Of a DNA stretch of 64,000 nt, positions 46,265 through 59,326 are shown in pieces (position 1 is the stretch's first letter; each line of letters opens with the position of its first letter). Below the pieces are notes generated by a model. The model saw only the letters and a program-made list of their open reading frames with translations. It did not search any database and had not been told where the DNA came from. Source of the DNA: Episyrphus balteatus (lineage: Eukaryota; Arthropoda; Insecta; Diptera; Syrphidae); the NCBI RefSeq assembly GCF_945859705.1, contig NC_079137.1:55522552-55586551 (forward strand), given 5' to 3'. Position numbers and translations under genes: made by a program.

Positions 46265-48640
46265 TTTAGTAAAAATATTTTCATAACTTTAATATTAATA
46301 CACTCAGAAAGTTATAAGAAAATCAAAATCAAAAAAGTTTTAGGGCGTGTACCATTAATAACGGTTCAAAAAATATTTTTTTTTTATTTTAGAGAGGAAA
46401 TCGATTTTTTGTTTATTTAAAATCAACTTTTGAAATAATATCTAAATTTGTTAATCGTGAATAACCGTACCTAAACTGTTGATAAACTTTTTTTAGCTAA
46501 CCATTTCTTAAATCTGCTTAAATAAGGGTGAAATTTACAACTCCAAACATTAAGTTCAATTATGTCACGTATCTCAGCATTACACCAAAAGTTCTTACAT
46601 TTTAAAGTAGCCTGAAATTTACCCTAAAATTGTTTAACAAACAATCAAAGATCCAATTATAATTGAAACGCCTCTGCTAAAATCAATAATTTTTTTTTTC
46701 TCAAACAATGCTGCGGCCAACTGATTTATTGTTGATAAACTTTCATACAAATTTCCAAACCATTTTGACAGCCAAACGATTTATTCATTTTTTTATCTCG
46801 ATTTTGATGAAAATTTCTAATTAAAAAAAACAAAAATTCCCTCCGATTGGCAAAATGAAAATTCTACTGAAAATAACAGCTAACGCTAACGGGTTCAATG
46901 ACAATATTCTTGTAGAAAATGTATATGTTTATACAACATGTCACGTTATTGAGCATACGCGTAAATGTTTTCCTGCATTTATAAAACACACATTCACACA
47001 AAATTCAACCAAAATGACCAACAATACAAAAAAAAAAAGTCTACTTTACTTGCAGCAGTCGCGTTATTTTCGTTCCAATTTTCATGCCAACAAAAATAAA
47101 ATTTATATCTGCATGCATGTCTACATTCTGCACATATTTGTTTCCAAAGCTTAAGCTTTACTATAGTAGATATACCTAGTTGTTGACTTTTTTTTTGTTT
47201 GTCATCGTTGCTGTTTGTTTTTGTTTTTGGTATTTTTGATATTTATTTTTTTTTGTTGTTGTTAATGTTCAATGCTATTCTAAGAAATGTCTAATGACTT
47301 GAAATAATAAAATAAAGATTTTTGAAATAATATTTTTAATATACTAATTTTCAAAATTTTTTGAAATGTGTTTATAATGAAATTTTGTGTGGTTTGTAAA
47401 TACAATATAAAAACAAAACATTATTGATGTATATTTAAATTTTAACTTTTAACAATAAAATTGTAAAATATTAATAACAATTTATTTGTTTAAGAATGTT
47501 TTGAAGTGTTTTTCAAAGATAAACCTTTAAATACTTAAAATGGAGAATAATATAATTAGTAACTTAACTAAAAAAAAAAACATTTAATTTTTTACTGTAA
47601 ATTTAAAACTAGACAAAATAATATTATGTAATTTATTCAATATAATTCCAAGAAAGAAAATCAGTAAACAAAATATCCAGGACATTGGATCCATTTATGT
47701 GTTCTGTTTAATATGGGTTTACGCCTCTAGTTTCAATAAATCAATTTACATATATTGAAAAATTGGAAATTTAATAAAACATTAACATAAATGAGTTGGG
47801 GGTAAATAATTTGATGACTTTTTAGTTATAATAACTAATTCTGAGAACTTGAAGCCATAACAGGCAGTTACGAGGTGAACTGTAACATTTAAATTAATTT
47901 CGTATTGCTATTGTCAATGGTTTTAATTTCATTAATTTAATGAGAGTAACTCATAATGTATCGAGTTACGTGACCTATGAAGGGAAAAGTTGTGGTATAT
48001 TGTATATTATTTAATACTTTGAAGTGGTTCCAAAAGTACCTACTTAAAATATGGTTGGATTTGAAAAGCAAATATGAAATGTTTGTAGTTAATATTAAAA
48101 AAAGAATTGATTTATATTTAAATTTAAATCAAAAATATTTTCTTAGGTCCAGTTCTTCAGAGGCTCAAAGACAAACTCGACTTGAAAAATAATAACTTAA
48201 AAATAGAAAAATGTCATCTATTTATTATTATTAATCAAGACTTTAAAAAAATCGAAATAAAAAATATTTTTTGGAAAAGATAGATAATTTTACGAAATAA
48301 AATTTTTGATTTAAAAAAAAACTGGCATGATTCACAGTCTTTTTTTTACTTGCTCTTATGAAAAATTTGCTTTGAATGTTAAAAGTTTTCAATGAAAAAA
48401 ATTAATTTTAATTTAATTTAAAAAATATAAAATTCATTTTTAAAAACTCAATTACATATTTTTAAATTATTTTTAAACTTCTCAAACGTTCCATTTAATT
48501 TCTTGTAATTCAAAACATTTTTGTTTTTGAAAATCATTAGATTCAAGTTTTTTAAAATAATGTAAGAAATTATTATTTAATTATTATTCCACATATAAAA
48601 AAAAATTTCGAAAAAAACAACTGTTCGGTTTTCAAAAAAA
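46265..48640. other. AT-rich intronic DNA
   Basis: No gene or bounded element. Frames of 71-99 codons (46855-47154, 47977-48192) are chance frames without domain features. Confidence 0.4.
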
Positions 48641-49085
48641 TGATTCATAAAAAAGATATTTTGTTATACAAAATTAAAAAATTCAATTTTGAAAAAAAAA
48701 AAATATTTTAAAAAATTGTTCATTTTCATTGCTGCCAATGACAAACGAACCCCACAAATTCTTATAAATAAGTACGAACCTGCTCTTGCTAATAACGTGA
48801 ATGGAAAAACTTGAAAATGGTTGTATTGATTTTTTTTTTTTTTTTTGTACAGTAAGGTACCCAACTGAGGATGATCTTATATATTATTTGATTTTTTTAA
48901 ATTTTTTTTCATCAAGCAGAGTAACATCTCTTATAGAATAATTTTTAACAAATTAATGTAAATAATATTAAATAATATAAGTAAATAATGATAATATATA
49001 AAACTATAAATAATTTAAAATTTAAAAATACAAATACATACAATTATTAGAAAACTGATTTGGAGCAGATAAATAACATTAAATA

Positions 49086-49600
49086 TTACATCAATTTAAA
49101 GAAAACTATTGATAATATTGTAAGACCATCATCAAATTCTTTTTGAACAATTCCAAAAATATCAATATTATCAATTGCAAGGTTTGTTTCTCTTATACAA
49201 CGTGCAAGAGGTTCGTTTCTACCATAATTGGTTCTGTAAAAATGTTCACGAAAGTGAAAGTTAACTCGGAGATTTCTAGATGGAAAATAGAAATTTATAC
49301 GTTCCAACAACTGAGGACAATTAGAATGAAAGTTGATTAAATCTTTGATAAACATTATGCAAAAATATTTTCTTCTTAAATCAAGTGTTTGAACATTGAA
49401 AAGCAAGCATCTTGTTGAATATGATGGAGTTTCAATATTCCAGTTCAATTTAAAGAACAATAAATTTGTAAGTCTTTGTTGGACTCTCTCAATCCTTAAA
49501 GAATGGGTTTCATAATCTTCTGCCCGTTTTGACGCAAATTTATAACATATTTGCTCAGAAGCGACTTTTAAGATTTTGATAAAATCGAGAACATTTGTTT
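49086..49600 (-). pseudogene. Non-LTR retrotransposon reverse transcriptase, C-terminal fragment
   Basis: The minus-strand frame reads ETHSLRIERVQQRLTNLLF, then PSYSTRCLLFNVQTLDLRRK, CPQLLERINFYFPSRNLR and HFYRTNYGRNEPLARCIRET. This is the conserved region after the palm domain in jockey/CR1/I-type LINE ORF2 proteins (RIERVQRRF, RR, CPxLL, RxLR, RTNYGxNxP). The frame is open upstream of the Met at 49460 to about 49600 (VLDFIKILKVASEQ...). The segment between these blocks is shortened relative to the usual FIKR...YCSIVW region. The catalytic core is missing, so this is a 5'-truncated, dead copy. A T run at about 48830-48846 on the plus strand could be its poly(A) tail, about 240 bases past the stop. 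Confidence 0.8.
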
Positions 49601-52146
49601 TTTTTTATAAACAAGTAAAATATTTAAAGAGGAGTTTTAAGAAAATCCCATTTTTTAATGTTTCATCCATTTTCATGGAATTTTTACAGGTATTTTTCTC
49701 TCTCTATAATTCTTTTTCTCTCTCTAATTTTTGAATTTATTCGCCCACTACATATCCAATTTTTAAGTTCCTCCGTCGATTACGATCAAAGTTTTAGGTT
49801 TTTTTTTTAAACAAATAAAGTATTTTGAGTGTAGTTTTAGATACCCCGAATTCCACACCTACTTTTCTAATATAATTGTTTCTCAGAAGCAGTTCTAACG
49901 TTTTTGACGAAACTTAAGTCCCCTTTCATAAACTCTTCACTGTTATCTCAGTTCCAAACTTTGCTTTTACGCTTTTCTTTTTGAAATTTTATTCTTCAAA
50001 AACGAAATCTTTCTTTTTAAAAATAACTCAACACATTTTTTTTTTTTATAATCGAATATAATTCAATTTTATTTGGTAATCTTCTTGACTTCTTTCAAAA
50101 ATTCCCTCACTTGACCTGACTTTCACACGAAAAAGCCCATATTTCAATGTTTAAATTAAGGGGACACTGTGGTGTATGAGTAACATTTTATGTACACACT
50201 TTTTTGTTAGTAAATAATCGTTTATTTTTTAACATTTCTTTAATCGTACTTGCATGCCAAAAAGGTGTTTTTCTCAAAATCTATTCATTTTTCTCCAAAA
50301 ACTTTTCTCTTAATGCTTTGAATTTATAGTTTGAATGAAATTGTATTTCCCATATAAAATTATATTTGAATACATTTCATGAGACTTACATTCAACCAGA
50401 CTCTAGAATTCAAAGGACATTTACAATTAAATTAAGTTAATAAATTAAATTTTATCCTTTTTTTATGACTCTCAAGAATTTATTGTCTCTGAAGTTTCAA
50501 TAATTATAAGTATAAATGCTTTTGCAGATTGTCAGCAATATTGGCCTTCTACATAATCAAAAGACAATAATTGTAACAATTTTCGTAAAGGTAGAACAAA
50601 AAAGGGCTAAAAGCTTTTAAAATTAAATTTTAAATAGCAACACCTCCATGGCTATCACTGCCATGAGAGATGACAAGCTTAAAAGATTTTCTTCTCAATC
50701 CTTTTTGAATTTATAATAATTATCAATATTTTAATTATTATTATGAATTTAAAAATCAATCTATAAGACTGAAAGAGGATATACTTTGTATATTGTATCA
50801 TTTTTTTTTTACAGGACAGTGAACAATTTCATTTTTAAATTCTTTTAATTGCTCACACACCGACCAGTAAAAAATAAAAAAACCAAATGTCACCAAGGTT
50901 TTTTTTAACAATTTCAATGGAAAAAGGTTTCAGCCTTTTATTATCTTTTGTTATCGTGAAAAAGTGTTTTATAATTTCAATGGAAATGTGATGAAAAAAG
51001 GGACATTTTTTTTAGTTGATTGAAGCTGAGAGTAATAATTATGTTTGAATAGAATTCGAATTTATATTTTTCGGAAAGGAAGGATAATAGTTGACTGAAC
51101 ACATCTACATATTGCCACACATACTGGGAATTTAGTTTATAGAATATTTAGATAAAAAAAAACAGCTACTAGGAAAAGTATGGTTATGTATTGTTGGTGT
51201 TATTTTAAAATTTTTCACTTTAATTTGAAATATTGGAACAAAAAATAAAAGCTGAAGATAAACAATTAAAAACATATTATTCAACTGGTATGATTAGTTT
51301 TATTAGAATCTATAAACTAATTGTAAACAAAAATTTTATTAATTCCCATAAAAAACAAACGATAACATAAATATTTATTTTTTATAAGGACACTTTAATG
51401 TAATCCGCTTAGCGGTTTCGTTTAAGTACAAAACTTTATTACATGAAAAGTTTTAGGGATGTATGAAATAGAATACAGTCTATAAACGAGTTGAAATGAT
51501 TCATTACAAACATGGTAGTTGACGTTGTTTTGACAGTTTCGAATATTGTAAAGTTTTTTGTAAGAAAAAAATCATGGTTTGGCGGAAATAGTATTTTTAA
51601 TTGGTAGGTGGGTAGGAATGGTTATTATAAGCTGCTTACTCGTTGTTTGGTGTTGTTAATTACGGAAAAATGTGTAAACAAATACATTTTATTAATGTTT
51701 TTAAGTATTTTATATAAACTTCTTAAATAAAAATTGAACCCACAATGTTTTTTTGGTTTGAAAAAAAAAAGAGTTAATATTTTTGTAAACTCTTGAGTCA
51801 AAATTTTGTCAATTGTTTTTGTGAAAATGACTTCGATGATGGAGCTGAATAAGAAAAAAATAATAAATAATATAATGAATTCTAAAAAATCAAGTCAAGA
51901 AAAACAATGACTTTAAGAACAAAAAACGTTGACTAAATCCAAAATTTTAGAAAAAAATTTTTGTGAAAATTGTTTTTTGTTTAACCATTTCAAAATGGAT
52001 TAGTTCCTGGAAGGTCAACTACGATGTGCTTTACTATACACATTTAGTTATCTGGCAGATACTAATTTTGAAAATGGTTTCAAACTGGTTTACCCTATCG
52101 AACGCTTTTAATACAGGTCAAATAGTAAATAAAATCAAGAAATAAA
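49601..52146. other. AT-rich DNA with one dispersed-repeat motif
   Basis: GGGGACACTGTGGTGTATGA at 50160-50179 is the second copy of the 'CACTGTGGYGTATG' repeat. The T/C-rich stretch 49690-50120 before it resembles 18700-18950. Otherwise nothing with clear limits, and no gene. Confidence 0.4.
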
Positions 52147-53234
52147 AAAAAAAATTGTTACACTCATGAAACTTGGCAAAAAGTTTTCTTTTGGGATAAG
52201 AACCAAGTACAAAAAAAAAGTCTATAAAAAAAAGTTGGGTGGAAGGGTGTTTTTTCGCGGAAAAATGGGAGGGGGTGAAGGTCAAAAATATACTGAAAAA
52301 AATTGTTTGTCTAATATCATCATATGACAGAAGGTATTTTTTGATGGTGAATCTAATGACATTTTTAAAACTTGGTGAAAAAGTTTTGGTTGATATAAGA
52401 ATTAAGAATCTTTAAAGTGTACAAAATTATCTTTAGTGAAAAGGTTTTTTTTATAAGAAATGACAAAATTCGGAATTAGTACCACAAAAACTGGAAAAAA
52501 ATTGTTACACCAATAAAAATTGGTAAAAGTGTTTCGTTTATAACAGAAACCAAGAATCCAAACAGTCTATACAAATATTTTAGGTTAAAGGGTGTTTTTT
52601 TTTTTTGGAAATAGGGAAAATCCGCGATAAGTCCCACAAAATCAATGAAGGTACCCTCACGAAATTCATTAAATATGTTCTTTTTTCCAAAGGAATTACG
52701 AATAAAACAAATCTATAAATTATTTTTGTGTTTTTTTTTTAGGTGTAGAGAAAATATGGGTACATTTGAAAAAGTGTGTAATACTAGAGTTATATTAGTG
52801 ATACCCTATTGAAATTCAGTAATTATGTTACTTTTAAGATAGGTAAAAAAAATATCATGGTCAAAAGGGTGTTTTTTTTTAGTGGAAACAAAAACAAAAA
52901 ACATTGAATTTGGGATAGAAAGCAAGAATAAAGAGTTTTCATGAAAAAAATTTAGGTGAAAGGGTGTTTTATTCGAAGAGACAGTAAAATCTGTATTTTG
53001 CCCTAAAACGTCAATGATTCGTGTAAAACGTCTAAGAACTTAAGTATAAATGTTTAATTTGACATTAAAAATAAAATGAATCATTGGCGTTTTAGGACCA
53101 ATTACAGATTTTACTGTCTCTTCGAATAAAACACCCTTTCACCTAAATTTTTTTATAGACTTTTTTTGTACTTGGTTCTTATCCCAAAAGGAAACTTTTT
53201 GCCAACTTTTCATGAGTGTAACAATTTTTTTTTT
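52147..53234. mobile_element. Fold-back element with internal AAAGGGTGTTTT tandem units
   Basis: The outer arms ATTGTTACACTCATGAAA (52153 on) and TTTCATGAGTGTAACAA (to about 53227) are inverted, and the match continues for about 75 bases with AAGAACCAAGTACAAAAA. The interior holds about six degenerate units of 130-170 bases, each ending in GGTGAAAGGGTGTTTT-like sequence. A second, inner inverted pair of about 65 bases (52950-53020 and 53078-53145) carries GAAGAGACAGTAAAATCTGT. No ORF. The target duplication is hidden in A/T runs. Confidence 0.7.
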
Positions 53235-54043
53235 TTTAAATGCCTATTTTACCTGTACTATTTAGCAAAGTCCCTACTTTGCTAAAGAGTTCGATAGAGT
53301 AAACCACCTTGTATAAATACAAATAAACTGAAATATATTGTTTTCCACTCGAATATTCTAAAGTGGTTTGAATCCTACTTGTAAGGCAGAAATGATTTTG
53401 ATGCAGAGGAGTTATTAACTTCTTATAACATTTGAGTTCACATAGATTATTTTAAAAGAAATATTTTATTTTAATTTATTATTATTTATAATTTATTCAA
53501 AAATCTAAAGAATAATGTCAATTATTAACGTTTATTAATTTTATTATTAAAAATGTACAATTAACTGACAACGAGGTTTGTGTAGGATGAATGTTTACTA
53601 CTATATTCAGTTTAAGTTGATTCTGATTTACCTTTCCCTTGAGGTTTAAATCTCTTTTTTCAGAGAATTTCTCTAAATACGTTTTTTTGCACATTTTTCT
53701 GTAATTGCTGAAGGTTTTAAATGCTTCTTGGTATTTAATTTTTTTATTCTTCTTTAGAACTCTTTTGTGAGGACAATCATAATTTCAGTAAGTAATGTAG
53801 GGATAGGGATTATGCGCTATAATTAATGATGGATTATTTTTATTTTGACGTTGTAAATTAAAATTAAAATATGAAATAAATATTGGTTTGAAAAAAGGGA
53901 AAATTGGTAAAACATGCCTTTTCCGACAGTTTAACATGATGAAGAAATTTCTTGAAAATTTACAAGAATTTTTGTAAGAAAGATTCTTTTGAATTAATTT
54001 TTTTTACCTTTTGTTTGGTAGAATTATGCTAAATTCTAATATA
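53235..54043. other. AT-rich DNA
   Basis: No feature recognised. Confidence 0.4.
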
Positions 54044-54495
54044 CAGGGTGTCCCACAGTCACCGCCCCAAATGAAAACCATGGATTCCTGAGGTCATTTT
54101 AAGTCGAAAAACTTAAGATGTAATTTTCTCGTTTTCGTCCCGTTTTCGAGTTACCACGGTTTTTATGATTTTTGCTCTCTTGTCCTTTAACTGGCCTTAT
54201 CTTTGCCAAACTACGTTTTATTCGAAAGATTTTTTTTACAACCAATCAAGAATTTATTACAGTTTTAGTTTATCTCAAAACTTTTTTTTCTGCGGACAAC
54301 CGTTTCTCCACAATTTTGTATCAAACACAATTGCAAAGATAAGGCCAGTTAAAGGACAAGAGAGCAAAAATCATAAAAACCGTGGTAACTCGAAAACGGG
54401 ACGAAAACGAGAAAATTACATCTTAAGTTTTTCGACTTAAAATGACCTCAGGAATCCATGGTTTTCATTTGGGGCGGTGACTGTGGGACACCCTG
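54044..54495. mobile_element. CAGGGTGTCCCA palindromic MITE, complete copy
   Basis: The arms of about 200 bases are inverted copies running CAGGGTGTCCCACAGTCACC ... CCATGGATTCCTGAGGTCAT ... AAGGCCAGTTAAAGGACAAG. The termini are exact mirror images, and TA flanks both sides (54042-54043, 54496-54497), as in Tc1/mariner-type MITEs. The 91-codon frame across it reads arm sequence. Related copies: 19111-19470 and 55994-56608. Confidence 0.85.
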
Positions 54496-54499
54496 TATA

Positions 54500-55025
54500 A
54501 AAATCTCATGTCGCAGTGTTTGTTACCAAACTCCTCCGAAACGGCTGGACTGATTTTTATGAAATTTTGTACACATATCGGGTAGGTCTGAGAATCGGCC
54601 AACATCTATTTTTTATACCTCTAAATTGTTAGGGTGGTCCAGCCAAATTTTTTTATATCTTCTTGGAACGATCTTTTCGAAATTTTTTGTGTATGTCGGG
54701 AAGTCTGAGAATCGGCCATTCGACAAACATGAATTTCCATATGATAAAATGGTTAGGGTGGTCCAACCAAAAAAAATTTCTATATTTTAATGAAATGATT
54801 TTTATGAAATTTTGTAGGTATATCGGGAAGGTCTAAAATCGGCCAACATCTATTTTTATACCACTAAATAGTTAGGGTGGTCCAACCAAAAAATTTTGTA
54901 TGTATTTTTTTTAACAATTTTATGAAATTATGTGGGTACATCGGGCAAGTCTAAGAATCGGGCAACATCTATTTTCATACCATAAATGGTTAGCATGGTC
55001 CACTCAAAAATTTTTTTTAAACGAT
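54500..55025 (+). repeat. Four tandem units of about 125-130 bp
   Basis: Each unit contains TTTTTATGAAATTTTGTA, ATCGGGNAGGTCTGAGAATC, GGCCAACATCTATTTT and TTAGGGTGGTCCAACCAAAA, with decreasing similarity toward the end. The leading CTCCGAAACGGCTGGACTGA block is of a kind widespread in insect mobile elements. The class is not determined. It abuts the MITE on its left. Confidence 0.7.
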
Positions 55026-55990
55026 TTTTTCAAGTCCTGGCTTTATATTGTTTTCAAAAGGTTCAAAAAACTTAGTTTTCCAACTCATACGAAAATCCTA
55101 AATTCGTAATATTTCATATTCTAAATACAGAAACTTTAGGCCTACAAACATCAATCTTGATAATGAGATCAATAGAACAAACACATTCTTTTATTTATAA
55201 AGACCTGTATTTGATATTGTGACCCGATTTTTTTTTGAATTCAAATTTTACATTGCCCAGTCAAAAAATATTCAAATAAATAAATAAATTATGGTATTCC
55301 ACATAACATAGACCAGTGCCGAAGCCTTCAAAACCATTAAAAAGTAAGAAAAAATCATAGTAGAATGAAACCCATTGGAAAAGGAGGTGAATATGATAAA
55401 AATTAAAGGAAAAATAAATTACGGGCGAGCCGAGTTCGGGAAGTGGATGGGTTGAGCTTTTAATGGTAAAAAATGGTATATCTCGATTTCCGGCAAAACT
55501 ACAAGTTCTATGGAAAAAAGTTGTATGGCAAAGTTGTAGGTAATAAAAAGATCTACAACTTATGCATTAACAATTTTTTCACATAACCTCAAAATTTATA
55601 TGAAAAAATTAAAAAAACCGAGTTTTTTGTTTTTTATTTTTATCTTTTTTTCAAAAAGATGTTTTTTTCTACAAAATTTGGTGAAAACCTACCTTATTAT
55701 GTCTCAAATACACAGTTATTTATTTGATTTAAAATATTAATTTTTTAACCTTATTTTGACTAAATATCAAAAAAACACCCTTATTTTCAATCGAAAATTC
55801 ACGTGTCAAAATATCAGTTTTTTTTCAAAAAATCGGTGGGTAATTTGTTCGTTAAAATCTCTTATTTCTGATGGTGTAAACATAAATTTACATTAGTATA
55901 CCATAGTACATATTCTCGGAAAATGCAAAAAATGAAAAAGCTTAAATTCGTTAAACACATTACATTCATTTACATACCTAAATAATTTTT
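55026..55990. other. AT-rich DNA with an unclassified repeat-like stretch
   Basis: At about 55425-55560 GGGCGAGCCGAGTTCGGGAA, ATATCTCGATTTCCGGCAAA and CTACAAGTTCTATGGAAAAA stand out as less AT-rich. Their style resembles interspersed repeats, but no second copy occurs here. No gene. Confidence 0.35.
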
Positions 55991-55993
55991 ATA

Positions 55994-56608
55994 CAGGGTG
56001 TCCCACAGTCACCGCCCCAAACGAAAACCATGGATTCCTGAGGTAATTTTAAGTCGAAAAACTTAAGAGGTAATTTTCTTGTTTTCGTTCCGTTTTCCGA
56101 TAAAGCTCAGAAAAAGTTTTAGTTCATTTAAATTAATTTTGTATTTAAAAATTATTTTTTTTTTTTAATTCACTCAGTTTGTTTATTTATTTAAATTACT
56201 CTTAGTAGGTAGTCTTTTTCATGAAAAAAAAAGTTATTTATGTTAAGAAAATAAACTGGGCTTTAATACTAAGTGAACAAAATTAATACTCATTTACGTG
56301 TTTTTTTGAATTAAATGATATAAAAGTGAAAAAACCAACTTAAAAAATAAAGAAAATTGGGTTTGATGCAAAATTGCGGAGAAACGGTTGTTCGCAGAAA
56401 AAAAAGTTTTGAGACAAACTTAAACTGTAATTAATTCTTGATTGGTTGTAAAAAAAATCTTTCAAATCAGACGTAGTTTGGCAAAGATAAAGCCATTTAA
56501 AGGAAAAGGGAGCAAAAATTATAAAAAACGTAATAACTCGAAAACGGGACGAAAACGAGAAAATTACATCTTAAGTTTTTTGTCTTAAAATGACCTCAGG
56601 AATCCATG
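55994..56608. mobile_element. CAGGGTGTCCCA family, copy truncated at the right end
   Basis: Begins with ATACAGGGTGTCCCACAGTC like the complete copy but has an enlarged interior (shared with 19111-19470: GCTCAGAAAAAGT, TTAATACTCATTTACRTG, TTGGGTTTGATG). It stops at GACCTCAGGAATCCATG, about 45 bases short of the terminus. The larger interior suggests the 452-bp copy is an internal deletion product. Confidence 0.75.
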
Positions 56609-58713
56609 TAAATATTTATATACATTTCTAACAAAGTAATTCATTTAATAAGAACAATAGCAAATAAGAAGTAAAACATCGTGTAATCATTTAGCACAAA
56701 TTGTAAATTGAAGTAATGCGTTGTGTTTAATTGCTTGAACAATATGTTTTGTGTCAAATTATTTTGCTATTAAGAATAATGAAAAATAAAATTCAATTTG
56801 GTTTAAACATAAAATGCAATTCAGATGATTTTCAATGCATTCATTTATTTTTTTTCTTCAGCTATGTAGCCATATTCACATTTACTTTTTGTAATTAAAA
56901 GTATTTTATTGGAAAATGTTTTGTTCTTTTCAACTATTTTATTCTTATTTCTTAAAAATGTAGTTATGAAACGGGTGTACCTGTACATAGTTGTCATTTT
57001 AAGAGGTGAAGGTACAGAAACGGAAGAAAAGGAAGGGGAAAGGGGGTGAATAGTCCAACATCCCCCTTCTATTTCTTCTTGTCTTGGAAAACCGTATTCC
57101 AAATATTCCAAATATAACGCATTAATCGAAGAATTAAAAAAAAAATAACAAGTATACGCCCTAGTGTACCAAGTAAATTATTTAAAAAATACTACTGAAC
57201 AAGATCAAAATAATAAAATAAGTTTGAAATGATACTAGTAATCTCTTTTTGCTTTTATTCTTCCCTTTGATGCATAAATAAATTAGCATATTCTCGTACA
57301 AAGACTTTACTAAACTAATTACTCTTTAAGACAAATACATTTTTTATAGAATTGCTGTTCAGATTAATTTGTATGTGAGTCTGCTAAATGGGAATTACTC
57401 AGCATACTAATTCATTAATCGAATATTTAATTAGTTAAAATATATGTTTCAGATGATAGAATTTCATTCAAATTAAATATAAAAAAAACTAAATCCTATA
57501 TCATATATGTATTTCTAAGAACTGATTTATCGTAATTATTTTTTTTATTTTTTATTTTCAATTTTATAATCCTCATTTACAATAGTATAGTGAGATGAAA
57601 AATTTTCCATTCGATGATAATAATACTCAAGTAACAAGAAAAAAAAAAAAGTCAAAAATAATTGTTCTCATTTAGCACATGAGTTCTAATTAAACGAAGG
57701 TTTCAAGTCCATCACACCGATTCAGAATCAGAATCAGAGAAATTAGCAATGCATACTACACAATTGTACACAAAAGAGAGTATAGTCGTTGCTTTTATTA
57801 TTTATATGATGATGAGATGTAGACGACGACGCAACGATCCAATTTCCAAACCAATTCGCGCAACCAAACCATATTAGCAAAACCTATCTATTTACATTTT
57901 CTCTCTCTCTCATGATTGTGTGTTGCAATAATCACAAATATAAATCTGTTCAGTTCTTATTTAGTAATGAATGTCGTCTATACTTTGTAGAAGATGCGAA
58001 GGTGTAAATATTTATAAAGAGTTTCATCTAAATAATTTTTAAAGGAAAACGAATAAATTGATGCGATGTTGTTTTGTGACAAACCTTGTTTTTTCCTTAT
58101 CATTGTTTATATTCTATTTTTCTTTTTTCCATGAATTTTTAAGCTAGAAATTAACCTTTTAAAACCTTTAAACAGAGCAATGGGCTTTCATTTGAGGTTC
58201 CTCAACAATTTGAAAGCTCAAGTAAAATCTTAGGTAATATTGTGGGCTTTCATAATTCTGTAGATTGATTGTTCTCCAGATGTATTAACAGCTTCAATTT
58301 GACCTAAGGTATGATTTGAAATCGTTAAACGTCCATAAACATGCGGAGATGTGAACCAACTATACATGATTCCTAAATCTATTTTTAGGCAGACAACATT
58401 TATCAAGAGAAGAAGATTTGTCAGACCATTAGAACTTACCTAACGATGTGACTAGGATGGTTTCTCAAATCCAAGGGTTTTGCGTTACGAAGTTAAGAGG
58501 GTTTATTTGAAAGAGCTCAGATCGAGAACTATGCGAAACTACATAAATATGTGCAAGCAGCAATCAGCATTCAAAACCCAATGAAACATGAGCCTTGCAA
58601 ACGTAGGTGACCATGCAAAATGAATGGCAAAGGAAAGTTAAATAAGACAACAACAGCGTGAGGTATAATAGATTTTGGCTTTATTTTGAAGTTTTATTCA
58701 TGCTTATGTATTA
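56609..58713. other. Intronic DNA with a less AT-rich island
   Basis: No gene. The stretch at 57700-57970 (ATTCAGAATCAGAATCAGAG, GACGACGACGCAACG, TTCTCTCTCTCTC) and 58150-58670 are less AT-rich. The first may be regulatory, the second an old unclassified repeat. The 88-codon minus frame at 56845-57111 lacks support. Confidence 0.35.
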
Positions 58714-59145
58714 GGGTGTGTCAAAATGCTAAAGTATAGAATTTTCAAATGTAATAGCTTTTTAAAGTTGCATTACTTATCAAAAATAAATCCTGCGTTT
58801 ACAATTTTCATTTTAATTAATATCTTTGGCTCGCTCAAAATATAGGAAGAAATCGAAGAAATTTGAATTTTTAGAGATATATATATATTTCTTTGTAAGA
58901 AAAAACTTTTAAGCTTATATTTATTAGAATTGAACACTTATAATAATATGCGAAGAAAAAAATCATTTTTAAATATAAAATCGTTTTTTTCCTAACAACT
59001 TCAACCGATTTGAGTGAGCCAAAGACGAACGATATTATAATTTTTTTTACATATTATTAAACCTTAAACCCTAATAAAACTTTTGACCACTATTACATTG
59101 CAAAATTAGGGAACTTTTTTTAGGCCATACAAAAGTGACACACCC
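58714..59145. mobile_element. TA-flanked palindromic MITE with GGGTGTGTCA ends
   Basis: The left end GGGTGTGTCA is mirrored by TGACACACCC at the right, with TA on both sides (58712-58713, 59146-59147). Inner segments TTTGGCTCGCTCAAA and TTTGAGTGAGCCAAAG continue the inverted repeat. No coding capacity. Probably of Tc1/mariner type. Confidence 0.7.
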
Positions 59146-59326
59146 TATTATTAATGGAAAATTTCATTTTTCAAAAGAAAATTGTCAAAAGAGGGAAAAA
59201 GTAGTAACATGCTGATTTTTGGCTAGCAGATTTGTTTTAATACGTAGGCATTGTTTATCTTCAGTTCCCACCAATCTTTGCATAGAAGCGTCTATTCATG
59301 CTAAAATCTTTCTAAAACAGCTCTTC

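Noticed and set aside
46855..47154. 99-codon frame ATG-initiated
   Set aside because: Residue composition follows the AT-rich background. No signal peptide, domain or splice context. Treated as chance.
54165..54440. 91-codon frame
   Set aside because: Lies wholly within the CAGGGTGTCCCA palindrome. No domain and no independent coding signal.
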